A stretch of 64,000 nucleotides of DNA from Trichobilharzia regenti. Taxonomy: Eukaryota; Platyhelminthes; Trematoda; Strigeidida; Schistosomatidae. Position 1 is the first letter of the stretch, and each line of letters begins with the position of its first letter. The stretch spans positions 21,125,452 through 21,189,451 of the forward strand of contig OX235267.1 in the NCBI GenBank assembly GCA_944472135.2, written 5' to 3'. Below the pieces are notes generated by a model. The model was not told the DNA's origin, did no database searches, and saw only the letters and a program-made list of their open reading frames with translations. Below are positions 55,476 through 64,000 of the stretch, one piece after another. Position numbers and translations under genes: made by a program.

Positions 55476-58400
55476 TTTATGCAAATTAGACCACTCAGGG
55501 TAACTATAGCGACTTTAAGGGAGAGACATAGAGAGTAAACAAGTAGTGCATATATTAAATATGGTCAATACAATTCAGTGTCTTTGTTTAATCCGTTGTT
55601 ATAGTGACTAGCTGAAGGAAGATGAATAACGAGGGTTATTTTTGATTAAATAAGACGACTTGCAAACACTTGAGTATCGATCTGCCATTATTCTATTTAT
55701 TTATATGTGTGATGAGTGAGAAAATGCCAAACTTAAAGTTATTGTTGGACTTCGAACTGACGATAGTTGGAGAGACTGAAAACATAATATGCTGATTTAT
55801 TCTCTACATATTTAAATGTACAATATAATAACTTAAAATTGAGATTTTTCAATGAATCACAGCTCCACTGTATTCATTTCATATAAGGATTAATTACTAA
55901 TGTTACATTGAAATTTGAACAGTATGTTTTGATCATTTGCATATAGATTGCTTCTAAATTCTAAAATTGTGGCACTAGTTGATTTTTATCATCATGATGT
56001 AGCCATCATTTCAAATTTGTTATTATCAAATAAATGAGATGTTTGTCGTCGTGTAATCAATTGTCAGCGAATATATTAAAAGATTATTGAAAAATTGATT
56101 AGTTTTGTAACTAATACCTGACCTTTTATGACAATGTGTGTTAGCCAAAAACTCACAAAAAATGACTTGTTTAATATTATTCTATTTTTGAGGGTGATGT
56201 GAAATAGTCATTTTGGTTATGGAGTGAAACTAGCAACGGAACCACTGAACCTTAGGGAAAACTGAACAGTGTTCACGTCTCAGTATATATATTTTCAGCA
56301 GTGCTCACCTTTGGCCTAATGAAGGGTCAGATTTAAAATAGTTGAGTTACGGTGTAAACTTCACACTGTTAAGTCACTTACCTGTAATTCGACCATTCAT
56401 ATCTCCCAACATCTGACGAACTGACTTCAGTCAGAGAACCATTCAAAAACCAGGGAGTGTTGAACAGCTTTTTCATCCTTGTTTTTAATCAAAATTGAAA
56501 TTAGTCAAATCCCTGAAAACCAACACTTGGAAATTAGTCTAGTGCTTACTAGTGACTGGCTATCAAGTTAGTTACTTGTTACGTCAAATAGTTGCCGATG
56601 ACATTGGCTGGTGGTCGACCTGTATGTGGTGCATTGGCAGAAGTTAGAACTGATTTGCCATTGGCTATCGTCTCAGTGGCTAGATGATCAGCGAACTTGC
56701 TTTTTAACTCAAACGTCTGACCTCCGACTACTGGTGCACTGTGGGTGTGTATTCTTGAAGGATCCAAAACAAAGGAGGGACGGATATCCATTACTTCCTA
56801 GTCCCCAATAGTTCTCTAACTGAAACGATTTCGTGGTCGAACTTGTAATCAATTGTATAGGAATATAGTCATTCAGTGTCATTTAGTAGTGGGGCTAATC
56901 GTGTTCAGCTTGACTGATACAACCAAATATCAGTCTACTGCTGATGAGTGACTGGCTCCTAGGTAGGTTTCCTGTGTTTTCAATAAAAAGCTCATACTTA
57001 TGATCGCCTACTGCTGAAAAATCATAATTAAAGGTGAAGAAACTAGGCTTCATTCTCTAAATCTCGACTGCTTCTTAACTGGTATTAAGTTAGTCTGTAA
57101 CCTTCTGCCATTATTGTAGGTTTAAATCAGTTATGACTCCTGCACTGATGCAGTAAACTACACCAGTGTTGATTTCATAGTGATTTAGAAAGGTTGGTAG
57201 AAAACTGATGATTTCAACAGAGGGTATTTCTGAATCAAATTTAGGATAATAGATACACCTGACTAATATATACTAAGAAGTACAAAATTAGAGTGACAGT
57301 AAATATTTAGTATCAAAACACAATGGATCACAATAAAGAGTCATTAAACTAAGTGGTCATATCACAGATCTGACTGGCTAACTTTTGTCCAATTCTTATC
57401 TCTATAAGATTTAGAATTTTTTTCATTCATACATTGCAATATATTACTTTGACATTTTTAGTTGAATGATTGGAGATAGTTGAAAGCAAGATTTCGACGA
57501 AATGGATTTCGTGAGAACTAATACTCTAAGTGTGTCTATCATCCCAAAGGGATTGCTGCATTTTGAGTGAGTTACTGTTGTATCACTTAAGTACTTCAGT
57601 TGCCACTGTGTTATTCAGGCCGTATTTCAGCTCACGTTGGATTGTGTTGGATATGTTTAGTTACTGCATAACATCCAGTCTCATTATTCATAATGGTGAC
57701 CGTATTCTCTGTATCAACTTGATTGTATGTCTGTACATTTGTTGTGAGAAACCGGGCCAGTGAAGCTTTACACATTCAATTTATTCGGTCGTAGTTTGGG
57801 CTGTGTACATACAGTGTAACTCTGCAGAATGATAATTTGATGACAAAAGCCTGAAATTATTTTCTTTTCTTACTCATCTACCATACTGTCAATTTTATTC
57901 CTCAGTTATGTTGCTTCGTATAATTTAAATAATTAAAACGTAAGTTCAAGTTAAAATCGGATATTTCATACACGAATTCCCCTTTTTAGATTTGAACAGA
58001 GAAGGGAAAAATAACAGCGCAGAATAACAGAGATCCACTTTATTTGGTCGGTTCTCGTCATCTGCATACAACCTGCAGCATTTCATAGAACGATTGTATT
58101 ATGACTTTTTCGGTGAAAAATCATGAGCTGTGTGCAGCTGATGAGAACCGACCAAATAAAGTGGATCTATGTTATTCTGCACCGATGTTTGTTCTTTTTC
58201 TCTTCAAATATCAAACACTGTCTACCAAATTTCGCAGTATATAATGTCCCAGTTTTGATAAAGAATTAGTTTGGATAGGTGAGTTCTATAAATGTCACTG
58301 TTATTATACCGAATGTCTAACTTCCTCCTATATGGATCACATGATTTGCTGAAAACTTCCAGCATAACTTTTAATAAAGCTCACTCCTCACTCATATAGA

Positions 58401-61400
58401 TCACTGACTGAATGGAATAAACTATTTTCCATACGGCCGATTCTACTAACTTTTCAAGCTGATTGGTCCTTTTTCAAGTAATTCTGGATTTTAAATACTT
58501 AGGTTTCGGAGATTCGAATTATTTTAACATATACATTGTCACAAGCTACTGATCTACTTGGTGGTCTGGTGGTAGAATGTTCGCCAACAACGCACGTGGT
58601 CCGAGTTTGACTACTGACCGACTCACTTCTGAACTTCTCCTAGCTGGTAGTAAGCTAGGTAAAGAGGGAAGGTGGGGCATGAGACTAGCAACCTCACCTA
58701 ACAGAAACTGTTGTTGTTACTGAAACCTCTAAGCTAAATCTTAAAGCTCTATGTTCCCCTTGGAGCGCAAAGTATTGAAAACAAACTGCCACAAGCTGAT
58801 ATCACTTCGGTGTCCCTCGGTTTCTGATGATTTGTGATGGGGTTGATATTGAAATCCCAAATTTACTGATTCGTTGAGATTCTTTTTGAAGAAGGAAATT
58901 CTCCGGTGAATTTATCATGTTTTGCAAGATAAACAGTTTTAAAATAAAGTACCAACCTCTTTGAAATAGATAGGCAGGCATCACTTAGTCAATAGTAAAA
59001 TGCTACATTAAAACGGTACTTCAAATACATGTAGTTAGATTGTTTATCGGGAGAGGAGATAAACTGATAAAATCGATCTTTCGGCCATTATATAAACAAA
59101 ACACACTTTGTTTACATAAGAATGATTCACTAAATTTAGATTTGTTTCTGATAAAAAATTGATTTTATAAGGTAGTAGTTCAGTTGTACTTTGGCTCTGA
59201 ATCATCCATGAAACAAAGTAATTCAAAGGTTGACAATTTTGTTACTACCTATGGTTCCCGAGACTTTATTATCTTTCAATGTTGATTTTTTTTTTCACGA
59301 ACCAACATCAGCTAGAGATCGCTGTAAAACAAGCAGTACTGAAAAGCTGTTTCATCCTAGTTTGGGAGTCTTAATCACTGCACACTCACGACTGAAGCCT
59401 AGACCTTCAGGTTAAGAGACCAAGCTCGTTAACCATTCAACGAATTGACCTTGGACCCGATAACCCGTGAATTTTAACTTTGTCAGATAGTGACAACTAT
59501 GCTATTTAGATGTGAGTAATTAACAGTTTAAATGACAGTCACTTTGGATAATTTATGCGTGGTTCCGTATGTGTATTGAGAAGCCAGAGACATCAAGTCA
59601 ATGACTGCTTCATAAGGAAGAAGGCGGTCGTTACAGAAAAAGAATTTGATGTTCTGCAAATTATATACAGTAGTGCGGAAATGTGACAACTATACACTGA
59701 GAATCTAATCCGTACGAACTATTCACTTTCTTCTTTTTTTTGTTTCATGCCTTCGATATTGATTTGCGATTACCTCCTCTCATCTCTTAAGTATAACTTT
59801 ACCCGTCATTCCTGTATTCAAGATTTCTGCAGATGTTATATATATAGTACTCACAAATTCTTGTCAATAACATACATCGCAACACGACTGAGAGCAAATA
59901 AAACCTTTTTCACTCTACATTTTGATGTGGTTTTGTTCTCTGAGCTCGCAAACTAACCATCCAGCTCAGAGAACAAAACCACATCAAAATCATCCACCTG
60001 AGCTACAAATCTTCTCTATCATATCACTCTACATTATTCAGTTTATCACTCTTACAAGTAAAACTTGAAGTTTCAAAAGATATCTCAGTTTTGTGTTTAA
60101 AAGTTTTGAATGAAATATTTTTAGTTTCAAGAGGAAAAGACGTCTTTATCCTTTATCCACCCCTGGAATAGATCTCATTATCTGTTCTTTACTTCCAGGT
60201 CTTAAATCTTTTTTGAATGAACTCAAATATTTTCTATAGACTGGGTTTTGTAACTGTTTTTAGGTATGCTCTTAAAAGTTATGCTAACTCTGTACATGTT
60301 GAGTGATACAGGCAGTCGGGCATAACAAGAACTGGTTCAAACGGTCGTCCCTTTTTATAAACTTCTCACTACCAGTAAGGTATAGGTGTAATAATATTTA
60401 TCAGTATAACAATTTAACAAAAACCTTCTACAGTCAAATCTATCATTTAATATATTTAAAATAGATTTTGTTAGTTTTCTGTGTAATATCAAGAACCAGT
60501 TGATCTTTGATACTTAACGCCATTCATAATCATCGCATGCATCTTATCTACCTTTCAAACTATTTGTATATTCGTTTGTACTCATCATTATTGTATATTA
60601 TCAAACTTGACCAAGGCACCAAAGGACAAATTTCAATCTAAAGACAAAAGAAATCCTGCAATTCATAAAGGTGTCGTATGACGTGGATCAGTAACCATAT
60701 CAGATGCTTAAATAAAAACCTTCCATCAGCACAGTTAAGACAAGATAGTTATGGTGATTGCTATCTTAAATATCTTGATTTTATAATAGCCGCATTAGGC
60801 ATACTTCTCAAATCCAGAAAATGGGAGTTTCTTCAAATTTTCAGATACATTTTCTGATTCATGCGAATAACCCCTGATTCTTGAGTCTTCACCTAAATTT
60901 ATATTCATATGGATTATGGTAATAAATCTGATAAACAATAAATCAGCTAATAAGAAGCAAACTGATATGATTATGAACAATAAATTGTGTTCGAAACGTC
61001 ATCCAGTATACAATACTGTTTCACTGTGTGATACATTTAATAATCAAACTAATATGGAATTACTTAATTCCACAGTGCCCAAGTTTTACACATATATTAA
61101 GAAGCAAGCTGATCGAAAACGTGGCACCAGCAAGCAGTCATTCCTAGAAATCACTAATAGATATTCAGGAGTCGGAACTGTAGAAACCTAAATTCGGGAA
61201 AATTAAAAAAGCTTTCATTGCATATGTGTCCGACCCACACTCGTTAACAGTTTAAACTCCCTTTCCTTACCATTTTTTATTGACATATCGTCTTACAGCT
61301 GATTCTTTCACTTTGGATAGAACTTAATCTGTAAAGCTTCTTGCCATCTCGTTTCTTCTGACATTTAACACTGGAACTTACATGCACGACAGAGGTTTGT

Positions 61401-61893
61401 CGTCAGCTGGCTTAGACTCTGTGCAGAACACTTGTTCAGTAGATCTCATTGTACACTCACGAGTAAATAACCTTAGATATTAATAGGGGTATGCATAAAT
61501 GCATTATTCAGTCAACTTTCATGCAGCTGTTTCTGAGAACAGATGTTTGTAAAACACATTGTCCTCTGTACCAATAAGTTATCTTATTAAAGTTACAGGG
61601 CAGAATATGAATCATTTCTTCTGGGTGACGTTGGTTTGTGGTTAAAACCAACTTTAAAATGATTCATTTTTTATATGCATGTTTTCCATAAGCTAATGAC
61701 ATTGAAAGTAATACATTTATTATTGCTATTTATTGCTTTATTTTAGTTACCGAGTTCAATCATGGAAGCTAATGCTGGATTTAAGCATGAAATTTCAATC
61801 GGTTCATCGACAAGACAGTCCACCGAAGAAGAACTTGCCTGGGGTGTTGATACACGTATTTCAGTGCCGGCAAGACATTCTGCATCCGCGGAA
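45271..61893 (+). CDS. ETX/MTX2-like (aerolysin-type pore-forming fold) protein, two exons, 3' end unknown
   Basis: Two exons (45271-45648, 61747-61893) join phase 0 to 0 across a 16.1-kb GT-AG intron, giving at least 175 codons. The pattern is that of the Pfam ETX/MTX2 family: a strand ending in FKNNT with a following EYSFRT, a Thr/Ser-rich repeat strand, GVxxxKELSIKL, a Ser/Thr-rich insertion loop, AWGVDTRISVP, then the start of the next strand with SAE. That family includes bacterial pore-forming toxins but also many animal proteins of unknown role, so toxicity cannot be inferred. There is no signal peptide at the N-terminus (hydrophilic, Pro-rich). The C-terminal strands must lie downstream; only a weak candidate exon was seen (62757). 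Family assignment is by pattern only. Confidence 0.6.
46162..46351 (-). repeat. tRNA-like SINE, minus strand
   Basis: Minus-strand copy of the 22106 family. It has the B box (GGAGTTCGATCC in sense), CACCTGATATCTATGGTCGG and an A-rich tail seen as T8 at the left end. Confidence 0.8.
46352..47168 (+). other. Intron of the ETX-like gene, nothing recognised
   Basis: AT-rich, with a short (TA)n near 47028. Confidence 0.4.
47169..47209. repeat. (TA)n microsatellite
   Basis: About 20 TA units immediately 5' of the PLE fragment. Confidence 0.95.
47203..47570 (+). pseudogene. Penelope-like element C-terminal GIY-YIG fragment
   Basis: CIYKFICSCGDSYIGRTTRQ is a clear GIY-YIG nuclease start (YKF..C..YIGRT). 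After a frameshift near 47340 comes IRSSILVHLIDNGHQVDRNS and AFKVIYRIQPSLP. It ends with SLPWPR-like residues near 47575. The same domain is seen at 15430 (-) and 20082 (+). The element is 5'-truncated at the (TA)n. Confidence 0.75.
47879..48024. repeat. Long inverted repeat with a PLE-type hammerhead-like centre
   Basis: Arms of about 55 nt (47879-47933 and 47969-48024), e.g. AACAAAAAGATATTGTTTTT against AAAAACAATATCTTTTTGTT. The loop region GAGAAAGCTATTAGCATTAA plus ATAGCGAAACGTCAGT is the hammerhead-like motif also seen at 20686. Confidence 0.75.
48147..48380 (+). repeat. SINE with tRNA-like head and LINE-B-like 3' tail
   Basis: The head GCGTCGGTGGCATAGCAGTT ... GGTTCGACCCCCGG matches the 22106 family. 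The body (GGTAAAGAGGATAGGTTGGG) and the tail AGCTTGAGGCCCTATGTTCC with CACTGAGGGAC end in A8. That tail resembles the LINE B 3' end (GAAGCCCTATGTTCCACTAG), as expected of a SINE that borrows LINE machinery. Confidence 0.75.
48381..49330 (+). other. Intron, nothing recognised
   Basis: AT-rich, no repeat or coding signal recognised. Confidence 0.4.
49331..49382 (-). repeat. Decayed hammerhead-repeat fragment
   Basis: Only the short GACAGCTGTTTCATCC end of the family is recognisable. Confidence 0.3.
49383..50904 (+). other. Intron, nothing recognised
   Basis: Small open frames without motifs. Confidence 0.4.
50905..51118. repeat. 27-bp perfect inverted repeat around (TA)n, with hammerhead-repeat sequence
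   Basis: Arms 50935-50961 and 51082-51108 (GGACAAAACAGTTCCTTGGT... and its exact complement). The (TA)n lies between them at about 51036-51075. The left side continues outward as CTGGTGAAGAGC...AAACTGGGAC, a diverged hammerhead core of the 21382 family. Confidence 0.85.
51262..51965 (-). mobile_element. LINE family B, 3' fragment
   Basis: The minus-strand frame is open for 189 codons: EVTSFTYLGSIVSTTGGTDK, then RIGKERSTLINLKPIWKSSS, RKWRWIGHSLRRPLGDITRQ and TLEWNPKLNRRV. This is the region after the RT palm of an RTE-type element. Its tail is nearly identical to that at 29875, so the two are close relatives. A frameshift lies near the middle. Confidence 0.8.
51966..54902 (+). other. 2.9 kb of intron, nothing firm
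   Basis: A 77-codon open frame at 54461-54694 is hydrophobic at its C-terminal half but matches no family I know. The rest is AT-rich. Confidence 0.4.
54903..54950. repeat. (TAA)n microsatellite
   Basis: About 13-15 units, slightly interrupted. Confidence 0.9.
55008..55070 (+). repeat. Smalpha-like hammerhead relic
   Basis: ATGCATCCGGATGACGAGTT, then CGGACGAAGCAAGTGTCCTG and AATTCCATTGCTA. The arrangement is that of Smalpha, but the core reads ATGACGAG and GAAG instead of CTGACGAG and GAAA, so inactive. Confidence 0.6.
55435..55471. repeat. (TA)n microsatellite
   Basis: About 18 TA units. Confidence 0.95.
55472..56400 (+). other. Intron, nothing recognised
   Basis: AT-rich, no signal. Confidence 0.4.
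56405..56830. repeat. Pair of decayed hammerhead-repeat copies in inverted order
   Basis: At 56405-56480 (-): GAACTGACTTCAGTCAGAGA, CCATTCAAAAACCAGGGAGT and AACAGCTTTTTCATCCTTG. At 56590-56830 (+): GCCGATGACATTGGCTGGTG, GTGCATTGGCAGAAGTTAGA and CCCAATAGTTCTCTAACTGA. Cores are lost in both. Confidence 0.5.
56831..58018 (+). other. Intron, nothing recognised
   Basis: AT-rich with no motif. Confidence 0.4.
58019..58180. repeat. 48-bp inverted repeat (3 mismatches) with 66-nt spacer
   Basis: Left arm 58019-58066 (GCAGAATAACAGAGATCCAC ...), right arm 58133-58180. The right arm on the plus strand contains CAGCTGATGAGAACCGACCA, similar to CAGCTGATGAGGAGCCGACG at 25946-25918 (-). It looks like a terminal repeat or foldback element. 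Confidence 0.85.
58556..58786 (+). repeat. SINE related to 48147, diverged
   Basis: The head GGTGGTCTGGTGGTAGAATG, the body TAGGTAAAGAGGGAAGGTGG and the tail AAAGCTCTATGTTCCCCTTG parallel the element at 48147. It ends in an A-rich stretch. Confidence 0.6.
58787..59290 (+). other. Intron, nothing recognised
   Basis: AT-rich with small open frames. Confidence 0.4.
59295..59490 (-). repeat. Hammerhead-bearing repeat, minus strand
   Basis: The minus strand has GTGATTAAGACTCCCAAACT and AGGATGAAACAGCTTTTCAG. Helix II region and GAAA are kept; CTGATGA has become GTGATTA. The family's B-box-like part is present but changed. Confidence 0.65.
59919..59990. repeat. Perfect 28-bp inverted repeat with 16-nt loop
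   Basis: Left arm 59919-59946 ATTTTGATGTGGTTTTGTTC..., right arm 59963-59990 its exact complement. The RNA of either strand would form a 28-bp hairpin. Confidence 0.9.
59991..61746 (+). other. Intron, nothing recognised
   Basis: A 91-codon open frame (60916-61191) has no motif. Part of it (GAACAATAAATTGTGTTCGAAACG) has relatives at about 43045 and 17965, so it is probably a repeat. Confidence 0.4.
61747..61893 (+). CDS. ETX/MTX2-like gene, exon 2
   Basis: Acceptor TTTATTTTAG, donor GTAAGT, 49 codons, phase 0 to 0. Carries the family's amphipathic loop region (alternating residues around GFKHEISIGSSTRQSTEEE) and AWGVDTRISVP. The exon fits exon 1 both in phase and in family order, which is why they are joined despite the 16-kb gap. 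Confidence 0.7.
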
Positions 61894-64000
61894 GTAAGTA
61901 TTTATAACAAGTAGACTCATCGCCAGTTTTTCTCCTTTTGCCTGTAGTATAAATGACTGAAATCAGCCGGTGTTTATATTAAATAATTTTCCTCACTCAT
62001 TTCGTGACTAAACACTTTAAAGTGACAGCGATAAAGCGTTTATGATGACCACTATTCAGTCTCCTCAGGTTCTTCCAAACTTGATGAATGTGGAGTAATC
62101 AATCTGATCTATAAGCCCTAAGAACGTTTCATTTATATTAGGCACTATCAGGTGCATTTCATTAGTCCCAGAAAAGGTCAGTCGTGGTAAAGTGTCTGGT
62201 CTCATGATGAGGTGTGGTTGGTTCGAGAGTTTGGGTTTCCCTAAGCTTTCAGACACAAGTTGTTGCTGTGCATCTATAAGCATGAAATTTACACTTCATT
62301 TTGGGATTCCTTTTTATTTACCTCCGGTATCTAGTACCACAATCACCTTGGCTGACACATTTCTGATTTGTATATGAATCAAAAGCCTATGGAAGAGTTT
62401 ACTATGATAAATTCATGAGTTAAGCCAAGGAATTTGGTATTATACCTAACATTTTGCTTCCTTTCTTATAAGCTAACAACTAAGTATCAAATTGGAAGAT
62501 AAAATAAAGAATAGGGATGAGGTTGTTTAATATTTGTCTCCAACATCGAAACTTAGGTAACAAACTTACTCCCAATAGCAGATAGGCTGTATTATTCATT
62601 GGCCATAAGGCATTAAAAACAATTTAGCCACATTTTTCCATCTGTCGTTGTGAACTTTTCGACAGGAAACTCTTCTACTCACCCGGTCGTTTCTTTTTTG
62701 TTGACACACATCAGCAAACTGTAGGTATAAATTTGAAGAATCTTTTATTCTTTCAGAGATTTAGACATGAATTACTGGTTGATGGGTTCATAAAATTTTC
62801 TAACGAAGAATTTACGTCAGTGACTTGAATACTGAGTCACACGCCACTGTACAAATCAATACTTTATCACTTATCATTGTGGTTACATGTGGTGCTTGAT
62901 CGACATGAGGTGTTTTTAGTTCTAAGAGCTTGAGTGAGATTGATTTATCACCTCCAAGGAACTGTCGGCTTCTATAGATAAGCCACAAGTTCCTCTTATC
63001 AAATATGACAAACTAAATCACACCACTGTAGACAGTTTGCCAGAATGTGAGAAATATCACACGAAATTTATGTATCAAGGCATACGTGGATATTTTTAAG
63101 CAATTATACAGAATATTAACACCTGAATGATATGCTTTTGAGTATATTCTGAGCGCATCTGATTATTTCGAATTAAGGATCATTTCTGTCACCTTTAAAG
63201 GGGTGTAAATTCCTTTGAAATTATTGAGAAGCATTACATGCAAATACTGTGTAGACTGTCTTCAGCTGAGATGGTAAATTCTCTCACCAAACTTGTATAC
63301 CTCTCAGAACTTCACCAACATAAAATAAAGCCATTCACGGAAGCGTTGAATAAATGCTATTTCTCCTAGTGACTAAAATTCGAATCTTCCTGCGTTCGTT
63401 AGTCAGAATTTGTATCTTTGTAGGACCAAATGAATGTAGAATAAAAAATATACAGCCAGCAAATGTTTAAAACAATAATTACTAATATGTGTAAATTCAG
63501 AGCTGCAGATTAAGTTTGAGATCAGATGGTTAATATTCCGCCGAAGATGTTGTCCAGAAGGACGACGAAAGGTCCTCAACTAAACCAACCAGCTCAGAGA
63601 ACGCCATTAATTGCAAGTGAAAGATTATACTGTCAAAGTCTTTTAAGCGTAACAGAACAATACTGTAGGGCTACAGAGTTTTCAAATGTTACTGTGAATC
63701 AAAAGTGTTACACTGAAGTATTTATTAGCATCATCACCACTTATTATAGATAATATAGTAAACAAAATAATGAAAGCCCCCGATGCGCAGTGTTAAATAA
63801 ACAAAACATAATAAAAAAACAGACCTATTCTCCAAAACACTCAGACATCCACCATTGAACCTGTTTCATTATTAGACCTTATTGTTTTGTTAAGTGAATC
63901 ACGATTACGCATAAATTTATGTTAGTGTAACAACTATTTATTTGACTGAAGTATTTCTACAGTTCACTTTTGAGATGACTAATGTTTCATAAAAAACATT
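61894..64000 (+). other. Downstream region, one weak candidate exon only
   Basis: At 62757 a good acceptor (TTTATTCTTTCAG) opens a phase-0 frame RFRHELLVDGFIKFSNEEF that stops at 62826-62828. It could be a 3' exon of the ETX-like gene but no clear family motif supports this. The 75-codon frame at 63526-63753 is unrecognised. Confidence 0.25.

Noticed and set aside
63526..63753. 75-codon plus-strand frame as continuation of the ETX-like gene
   Set aside because: No acceptor in the right phase was evident and the residues do not fit the remaining beta-strands of the family.

Overview
The window looks like genomic DNA from a blood fluke (Schistosoma or a close trematode). It is AT-rich and has long (TA)n tracts. 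It is packed with retroelements of kinds known from schistosomes: a BEL/Pao element, a Gypsy element of CsRn1 type, Penelope-like (PLE) fragments with GIY-YIG domains, two non-LTR (LINE) families, tRNA-like SINEs, and short repeats with hammerhead-ribozyme cores. The protein-coding signal is thin and split into small exons. No rRNA, genuine tRNA, CRISPR array or bacterial operon is visible. Species and chromosome cannot be fixed from the sequence alone.

Layout. 1-2980: 3' part of a decayed BEL/Pao LTR element. 4542-25236 (+): a ubiquitin-specific protease of the USP16/USP45 type, rebuilt here from 12 exons by reading-frame, splice-site and domain continuity. It has a complete catalytic triad. 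Its 5' exons are separated by introns of only 28-39 nt, while its 3' introns reach 6.3 kb and hold LINE, PLE and SINE insertions. 25240-38950: no recognised host gene, but LINE copies on both strands, a Smalpha-like hammerhead repeat, and possibly one minus-strand coding exon. 38953-41667: a young, internally deleted Gypsy element with both LTRs, a 5-bp target duplication and an intact 571-codon ORF. 42016-45270: PLE and hammerhead-repeat debris. 45271-61893 (+): two exons of a gene whose product resembles the ETX/MTX2 (aerolysin-type beta pore-forming) fold. They are separated by a 16.1-kb intron full of repeats, and the 3' end of the gene is not securely found. 61894-64000: no confident feature.

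How it fits together. Two host genes lie on the plus strand and most remaining recognisable sequence is retroelement. The most unusual content is the number of small self-cleaving-RNA (hammerhead) relics of three sequence types, several arranged as inverted pairs or lying next to long inverted repeats; the non-autonomous Gypsy derivative with a gag-protease-integrase fusion; and the chain of minimal introns in the protease gene. Exon models come from reading the sequence only. They have not been tested against transcripts or databases.
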